NCBI GenBank assembly: GCA_023128035.1
Contig: JAGMES010000088.1
Span: forward strand, 1-17,730
Reading direction: 5' to 3'
From: Halanaerobiales bacterium
GTDB lineage: Bacteria; Bacillota_F; Halanaerobiia; DY22613
Length of the DNA: 17,730 bases
Shown here: in pieces, positions 13,683 through 17,730 of the stretch
Layout: the number at the start of each line of letters is the position of its first letter
Numbering within the stretch: position 1 is the stretch's first letter
Translations under genes and position numbers: made by a program
The notes under the pieces: generated by a model
What the model was told of the DNA's origin: nothing
Database searches by the model: none
The model's input: only the letters and a program-made list of their open reading frames with translations

Positions 13683-13873
13683 AAGTAAAAGAATACTTTG
13701 AGATATTTGTGGATAACGATCGAGTGGAAACTATAGAAACAGAGGAAGAAGTAAAGGAAAAAATAGAGAATTGGATTAATAGTAATACCTATCTTGAGGA
13801 TGAATTATTAGATTTAGCATTCACAGCAGTCGTCAGTAGCATAACAATAAAATTTGTTGTAGAAAAGGTATAA
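13679..13873 (+). CDS. Small acidic hypothetical protein
   Basis: 64 aa, ATGA-coupled to the HAD gene. Acidic and mixed helix/strand (YFEIFVDNDRVETIETEEE, then LDLAFTAVVSSITIKFVVEKV). Unrecognised. Coupling suggests it is made together with the nucleotidase-like enzyme, but no functional link is visible. Confidence 0.65.
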   Translation: MKVKEYFEIFVDNDRVETIETEEEVKEKIENWINSNTYLEDELLDLAFTAVVSSITIKFVVEKV

Positions 13874-13879
13874 AAAAAA

Positions 13880-14449
13880 ATGAAAAAAGAAGAAATAAGA
13901 ATAGAAGGAGAAAAAGCATATCCTATATATCAAGTAACTGTAAACTATACAGAAGATATTAATGATGAGAATCGTGAATACATTTTTAAAGATAAAATAT
14001 TATCGAATAATCGTGCTAAGGGAGTAATATCCAGCTTAGTAATGCATGAAACAGAGAAAGATATTGAATTTCTAAAACAAGAGGCGAAAGAGAAATACTG
14101 GATTAATTTCCTAAAAACACATGAACGAGGAAATCCAAATGGACGTATGCCTGTGGACAATCCAAAACTTGAATCTATTGAAGTAAAGTTATTACGCTAC
14201 GAAACTTGGTGTCTTACTTGGTTTTCACATTGGACGTTTGATGATGGACGTTCTGATGAAGAATATTTAGAAAGCTTTAATTCTTTTGTGTATCGTATGC
14301 AGCGATTACCAGAAGGAGAATATTGTCTTATGGGTGCAGAGGATAGATGGCGATGGAAAGGAATGGCTGATGATAGTAAAACTAAAACGGAGGCTCCCTG
14401 TAGATGTAAATTCTGTAACGCTAAAGGAATCATAAGGATTGATCATTAG
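13880..14449 (+). CDS. Hypothetical protein with C-terminal zinc-knuckle motif
   Basis: 189 aa. The ATG is 6 nt after the previous stop, without a clear SD. The middle is tryptophan-rich (WCLTWFSHWTFDDGR, then EDRWRWKGM). The end, PCRCKFCNAKGIIRIDH, holds C174, C176 and C179; C176-KF-C179-NAKG-II lines up with C305-PQ-C308-KGRG-VI at the end of the 320-aa protein encoded upstream, so both carry the same kind of terminal CxxCxxxGxI module on otherwise different bodies. Function unknown. Stop TAG; a ~130-nt intergenic region follows. Confidence 0.7.
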   Translation: MKKEEIRIEGEKAYPIYQVTVNYTEDINDENREYIFKDKILSNNRAKGVISSLVMHETEKDIEFLKQEAKEKYWINFLKTHERGNPNGRMPVDNPKLESIEVKLLRYETWCLTWFSHWTFDDGRSDEEYLESFNSFVYRMQRLPEGEYCLMGAEDRWRWKGMADDSKTKTEAPCRCKFCNAKGIIRIDH

Positions 14450-14512
14450 ATAGTATATTTTAAATTTAAGTATTCATGCAATCCTATGTCATTATAAACA
14501 AAATAAAACAAT

Positions 14513-14521
14513 TATAAATAA
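14513..14521 (+). promoter_or_regulatory. TATA-like element before the GH130-like gene
   Basis: TATAAATAA lies in the 132-nt non-coding gap between 14450 and 14581, 61-69 nt before the ATG at 14582, which would leave a leader of roughly 40 nt. The same 9-mer precedes the ERCC4 nuclease and the primase. The gap also holds two related strings, AAGTATTCATGCAA (14468-14481) and AAGTATATGCAA (14520-14531), flanking this element. Confidence 0.35.
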
Positions 14522-14581
14522 GTATATGCAAATTAAATTTACGTTATTAGGTTTTGAATAGTAAGGTATGGAAATGTTAAA

Positions 14582-15538
14582 ATGGATAAGAAAAATATAA
14601 TTCAAAACTCAAAAATTCCAATTCGAGGGAATAGTTTTCCCAAATCTATTTTTAATTTTGAGACTCTGATCACGCCAGAAACATTTAAAATGGTTAATTA
14701 TCCAAGAACTCCAATAGCCGTATTTAATCCCGCTGCTTATATCCATTCTGATAAGCTTATTCTTTTACCCCGTTTAATTTTTGATGAGAAATTTTACATA
14801 TCCTCGATTGGGATTTGTGATCCAATATCTTTGGATAACTTAATTAGTAATGAAATATCAACACGTCTTCTAAAATTCCCTACAGATATTAATGATTTTT
14901 ATGGAGATGAGGACCCGCGGGTCACCGAAGATGGGAGTAAACTTTTATGGGTTGCAAAAAATACAGAAGGATTTGCTTACTCTGTTTTAGCAGATTTAAG
15001 TAACCAAGGAATATCTAATCCACATTATTTATATCTCAAAGATTCATCAGTCCCAAGTGGAAAAGATGCTGCATTGATTAATGATTCTTATTTAGTATGT
15101 CGTCCCGAAGATGATATTAAAAGTTCTTTTTCTGCCCCCTATTCTACAATTGAAAATACCATAATAATAGAAAATGAATTTAAACCAGTACTTACAACTC
15201 AATCGTCAGAAATAAAAGTTGGATTTTCTACTAATTTTGTTAGAATATCACAAAATGAATCAATAATTGGGTGGCACGCAGTTTTGACTCGAAACTTCGA
15301 GTATGCTAATGGACTTGCAGTTATAGATGATAAAGGTGAATTATTAGGTACTACAGATTATATTTTATATCCTGAAGGCTATCTTCGCTATGGTAATCGT
15401 CCAAATACTCTTTTTGGATGTGGTTTATTTAAATGGAAGGACCAACTTTGGTGGGCTGCTGGAATTGGTGATTGGGCAATAGCATTATATTCTATAACTA
15501 TTGATAAAATATTTGAGGTTATGAATTATATACGTTAA
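14582..15538 (+). CDS. GH130-like glycoside phosphorylase/hydrolase (beta-propeller)
   Basis: 318 aa, the usual length for GH130 (mannoside phosphorylases and beta-mannosidases). Hallmarks in order: FNPAA (48-52), LLPR (61-64), GDEDPRVTEDG (108-118, with the family's conserved EDPR acid at D111), GKDAAL (160-165), CRPEDD (173-178, usually HRP), GWHAVL (230-235), YANGLAVID (241-249), ILYPEGYLRYG (261-271) and WWAAGIGDWAIALYSI (290-305). No signal peptide or membrane helix is present, so it is likely intracellular or carried in a particle. Whether it phosphorolyses or hydrolyses, and its sugar, cannot be decided from sequence. It is flanked by non-coding DNA on both sides and is probably its own transcription unit. 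Start chosen at 14582, with AAGGT at 14563-14567 as a weak SD; upstream ATGs at 14568 and 14574 are out of frame. Confidence 0.75.
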   Translation: MDKKNIIQNSKIPIRGNSFPKSIFNFETLITPETFKMVNYPRTPIAVFNPAAYIHSDKLILLPRLIFDEKFYISSIGICDPISLDNLISNEISTRLLKFPTDINDFYGDEDPRVTEDGSKLLWVAKNTEGFAYSVLADLSNQGISNPHYLYLKDSSVPSGKDAALINDSYLVCRPEDDIKSSFSAPYSTIENTIIIENEFKPVLTTQSSEIKVGFSTNFVRISQNESIIGWHAVLTRNFEYANGLAVIDDKGELLGTTDYILYPEGYLRYGNRPNTLFGCGLFKWKDQLWWAAGIGDWAIALYSITIDKIFEVMNYIR

Positions 15539-15629
15539 AAGGTAAATAAACTACATTAGAAATGAAAAAGTTATTATAAGAAATAAAACGAAATTAAAAT
15601 TTGAAATAGATTTAGATTATGAACTATCA

Positions 15630-15653
15630 CTGATACTTATATATAATTATCAT
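15630..15653 (+). promoter_or_regulatory. Palindromic TATA promoter of the DNA polymerase gene
   Basis: The 148-nt gap before the polymerase contains a 22-bp near-perfect palindrome (15631-15652) with outer arms TGATA and TATCA and core TTATATATAA; one base pair (positions 15636/15647) is mismatched. The core is a good archaeal TATA box, 35-50 nt before the ATG at 15687, giving a leader of about 20 nt that contains the SD-like AGGA (15674-15677). The symmetry suggests a dimeric repressor or activator site overlapping the TBP site. Confidence 0.5.
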
Positions 15654-15686
15654 TGAATGCTGATAAATTGATTAGGAAAATAAAAA

Positions 15687-17711
15687 ATGAGAGAATTGGT
15701 AAATGCTACACTAACAGGCGGAAGGGAAAGTAGACCATCTGTGAAATTGAAGCTAAGAGAAAACGAAACGGTAAAGTATTCTACCGTAAAAGGAATATAT
15801 CCGTATTTTTATATTAACTCATATGAAAAAGTAAGCTTTCCTATTATCAAAAGAGAAAGTGGATTTTATTCCTATCTCAATGAATCTCTTGATAAAATAT
15901 CCTTTAATACAATAAAACAATTAGTGGATGGGAGAAGGAATGTAGATAACTCTCACGAAAGTGATATAAATTATCTTACACGCTTTCTAGTCGACTCAAA
16001 TTTAACTTATAGCTTAAATCGAAGAATCCTTTATTTTGATATAGAAGTTGAGTGGGGAGAAGGTTCTCTTGATGTTGAAAATGCTCCTCAACCCATAACT
16101 ATTATTGATGCTTATGATTCTTTTACGCAAAGACATTATCCATTTACCATAAAAGAGTACGCTGAAAAAGGTGTTGATGCGTTTGTATTCCCAACTGAAA
16201 AAAAGATGCTTAATGCTTTTTTTTCTTTTTACGATTCCATATCTCCAGATGTGATTATTGGATGGAATAGTAACAATTACGACCTTCCGATGTTGTTTAA
16301 TCGTTCTAAGGAAAATAATGGGATGTTTGAACAATATCATAAGCAAGTGATGCTTAGGGATAGCCAGCCTTTAGACCTAATGTATTGCTACAGAACGTAC
16401 TCAGAAACCGGAGGGAGGAGTTCCCTTGATCATGTTGCTTCTCTAGTATTAGGAAAACGTAAGAATAAATCTCTTCCTCCTCTGTCTCATTGTATAGAGG
16501 ATGTTACTTTTACAAAAGAGATAGATGAGGGACTAAAGCTTTCTCAACTTGTATTTGCATTCCAAAACATTGTTCCTCTTAATACAATTGACGTAATGAA
16601 TAGGAGTAATATCATTGAAACTTTCATGCTTAAGAAATTTCATAATAGATATGTTCTTCCTAATAAAAAACACGTAGAACATAAAAAATATAAGGGTGCT
16701 ATTGTAAGAGATCCTCAAAAAGGTTTGCATAAGGTTGTATCAGTGCTTGATATTACTTCTATGTATCCTTCAATAGTTATGCATTCTAACATATCTCCTG
16801 ATAGAAAGTTAAGGAATCCTGGTATTATTACTGAGACTATACAGGATTTGTTTAAAACCCGTATGATTCATAAAAGAGAATATCAGAAAAAAGGAGATAC
16901 TCAAAGTGCTGTTTGGAATACTTCCTATAAATTCTTACTTAATGCAATCATCGGGATGTATGGTTTTGGCAAATCGAGATTTTATGATAGAGAATTAGCT
17001 TCAGAAGTAACTGGTAAAGAACGTGAATTGCTTACACACATTTGGAATTTTGTAGAAGAAAAGGGGATTGAAATTCTTTCTGGGGATACTGATAGTGCCT
17101 TTGTCACTAATGTCACCCTAGATAAAAAGGTGGCATTAGTGGATGATATTAATAGAATGCTTCATAAGGAATGGGGAAAGGAATTTAATATAGAATTGGA
17201 TAAGCAATTCAAAGTTCTCTTTCTTTATGATAAAAAGAAGAATTATTTTGGCTTAACAGACAATGGCAATTTAAAAGTAACTGGAACAGTTGCAAACAGA
17301 ACTTCTTGTCCTCTTTATTTACGTTATCAATTAAGAGATTACTTTAAATTGATTTTGGAAGGGAAATCAACTAAAAAATTAAAATCAGAAGTTATAAAGA
17401 ATATCAGAAAAGAAGAAATAATGGATGTAGCAGAATGGACTCGTCTATCTTCTGTTGATCCAAAGGTTCAAACAGCACATCTTAAAGCTGCAAAACAACG
17501 ATTGAAATTATATAGAATACCTTTTGCAGAAGGAGAGAAACTTCCTATTGTTCCTACTAAAGATTCAAGAATAGGATACTTGGCTATACATGAGGATATA
17601 ATTAATAAGCTTCCCGAAATTGATTATGATGCAATATTGGGAAAATGGTTTTTTAATCCGATACGTGAAATTGAAAATGTACTTGCACAGCGAAATCTCG
17701 GAGGGTATTAA
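15687..17711 (+). CDS. Family B DNA polymerase
   Basis: 674 aa, about 100 shorter than cellular archaeal PolB. Exonuclease: Exo I FDIE (D118, E120) and Exo II NSNNYDLP (D199) are intact; the Exo III position appears as FAFQN (290-294) instead of YxxxD, so the metal-binding aspartate may be lost. The linker motif YKGA (335-338) follows. Polymerase: motif A DITSMYPS (355-362), motif B with K415, N419 and YG (425-426), motif C GDTDS (466-470), and the thumb-proximal KKNY (517-520). The C-terminal IDYDAILGKWFFNPIREI fits the normal end of the thumb. No intein. It should replicate the element together with the fused primase. SD-like AGGA precedes the start; a palindromic TATA promoter lies upstream. 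Confidence 0.93.
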   Translation: MRELVNATLTGGRESRPSVKLKLRENETVKYSTVKGIYPYFYINSYEKVSFPIIKRESGFYSYLNESLDKISFNTIKQLVDGRRNVDNSHESDINYLTRFLVDSNLTYSLNRRILYFDIEVEWGEGSLDVENAPQPITIIDAYDSFTQRHYPFTIKEYAEKGVDAFVFPTEKKMLNAFFSFYDSISPDVIIGWNSNNYDLPMLFNRSKENNGMFEQYHKQVMLRDSQPLDLMYCYRTYSETGGRSSLDHVASLVLGKRKNKSLPPLSHCIEDVTFTKEIDEGLKLSQLVFAFQNIVPLNTIDVMNRSNIIETFMLKKFHNRYVLPNKKHVEHKKYKGAIVRDPQKGLHKVVSVLDITSMYPSIVMHSNISPDRKLRNPGIITETIQDLFKTRMIHKREYQKKGDTQSAVWNTSYKFLLNAIIGMYGFGKSRFYDRELASEVTGKERELLTHIWNFVEEKGIEILSGDTDSAFVTNVTLDKKVALVDDINRMLHKEWGKEFNIELDKQFKVLFLYDKKKNYFGLTDNGNLKVTGTVANRTSCPLYLRYQLRDYFKLILEGKSTKKLKSEVIKNIRKEEIMDVAEWTRLSSVDPKVQTAHLKAAKQRLKLYRIPFAEGEKLPIVPTKDSRIGYLAIHEDIINKLPEIDYDAILGKWFFNPIREIENVLAQRNLGGY

Positions 17712-17730
17712 ATGTTTAAATATTTCAACG
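17712..17730 (+). CDS. Start of the next gene (3'-truncated by window edge)
   Basis: An ATG follows the polymerase stop without a gap and begins MFKYFN. It is preceded by GGAGGG (17700-17705), a strong ribosome-binding site located in the end of the polymerase gene, which argues that translation starts here. Too little is visible to identify it. Confidence 0.55.

Noticed and set aside
16014..16346. 110-aa minus-strand frame inside the polymerase gene
   Set aside because: It lies entirely antisense to conserved exonuclease motifs, lacks an SD and has a composition typical of a shadow frame; the same holds for the other minus-strand frames.
17622..17670. LGKWFF near the polymerase C-terminus as a PCNA-binding (PIP) box
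   Set aside because: The required Gln is Asp, and the segment aligns naturally with the usual 'IDYxYYLxNQLxPxVxRI' end of the PolB thumb rather than a terminal PIP tail.
1..17730. tRNA genes, rRNA and CRISPR arrays
   Set aside because: No cloverleaf with a T-loop GGTTCRA-type sequence and no regularly spaced direct repeats were seen on either strand by reading.

Overview
The window is a strongly AT-rich (roughly one third G+C by eye), very compact stretch in which every supported gene lies on the + strand. It carries an archaeal-type replication and recombination set: a family B DNA polymerase, a one-chain archaeo-eukaryotic primase ending in a PriL-like four-cysteine domain, a RadB/RadA-like recombinase, an XPF/ERCC4-type nuclease and a RecJ-like DHH phosphoesterase. 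Around these sit many short orphan genes, zinc-ribbon microproteins, two-helix membrane proteins and DNA methyltransferases. Good Shine-Dalgarno sequences, frequent ATGA overlaps and TATA-like elements occur side by side. Together this suggests the early or replication region of a large archaeal virus (or virus-like plasmid) of an SD-using, AT-rich archaeon. No capsid, terminase or portal gene is visible, so the viral assignment and the host remain inferences.

Layout. 1-546: the 3' end of an unrecognised gene closed by a hairpin terminator. 571-2171: DHH phosphoesterase, a small helical protein and two two-helix membrane proteins. 2188-4942: a putative winged-helix protein, the RadB-like ATPase, two orphans, the ERCC4 nuclease and a 59-aa protein. 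4983-6826: a beta-class amino-methyltransferase followed by three orphans, one with a zinc ribbon. 6833-7548: a stretch without long genes, holding a broken gene and three tiny reading frames. 7573-8881: a Tad2/DUF2829-like protein (possible anti-Thoeris), the fused primase and a small orphan. 8883-10568: zinc ribbon, membrane protein, an SPPY-type methyltransferase, the N-terminal stub of a cytosine-C5 methyltransferase, a MTVGEL-type phage protein and another zinc ribbon. 10581-14449: HExxH metallopeptidase-like protein, an SH3-like protein, two proteins ending in related CxxC...G zinc motifs, a deoxyribonucleotidase-like HAD enzyme and several small genes. 14582-15538: a GH130-like five-bladed propeller glycoside phosphorylase/hydrolase. 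15687-17711: DNA polymerase B, followed by the first codons of another gene.

How it fits together. The polymerase, primase, RadB-like ATPase and two nucleases could support largely host-independent replication, end processing and recombination. The deoxynucleotidase-like HAD protein may adjust nucleotide pools. The methyltransferases, without a visible restriction partner, and the Tad2-like protein look like counter-defence. The least expected items are the GH130-like enzyme beside the polymerase and the Tad2-like gene beside the primase. Regulation appears to mix TATA promoters, two of them buried in palindromes (before the ERCC4 nuclease and before polB), with translational coupling inside polycistrons.
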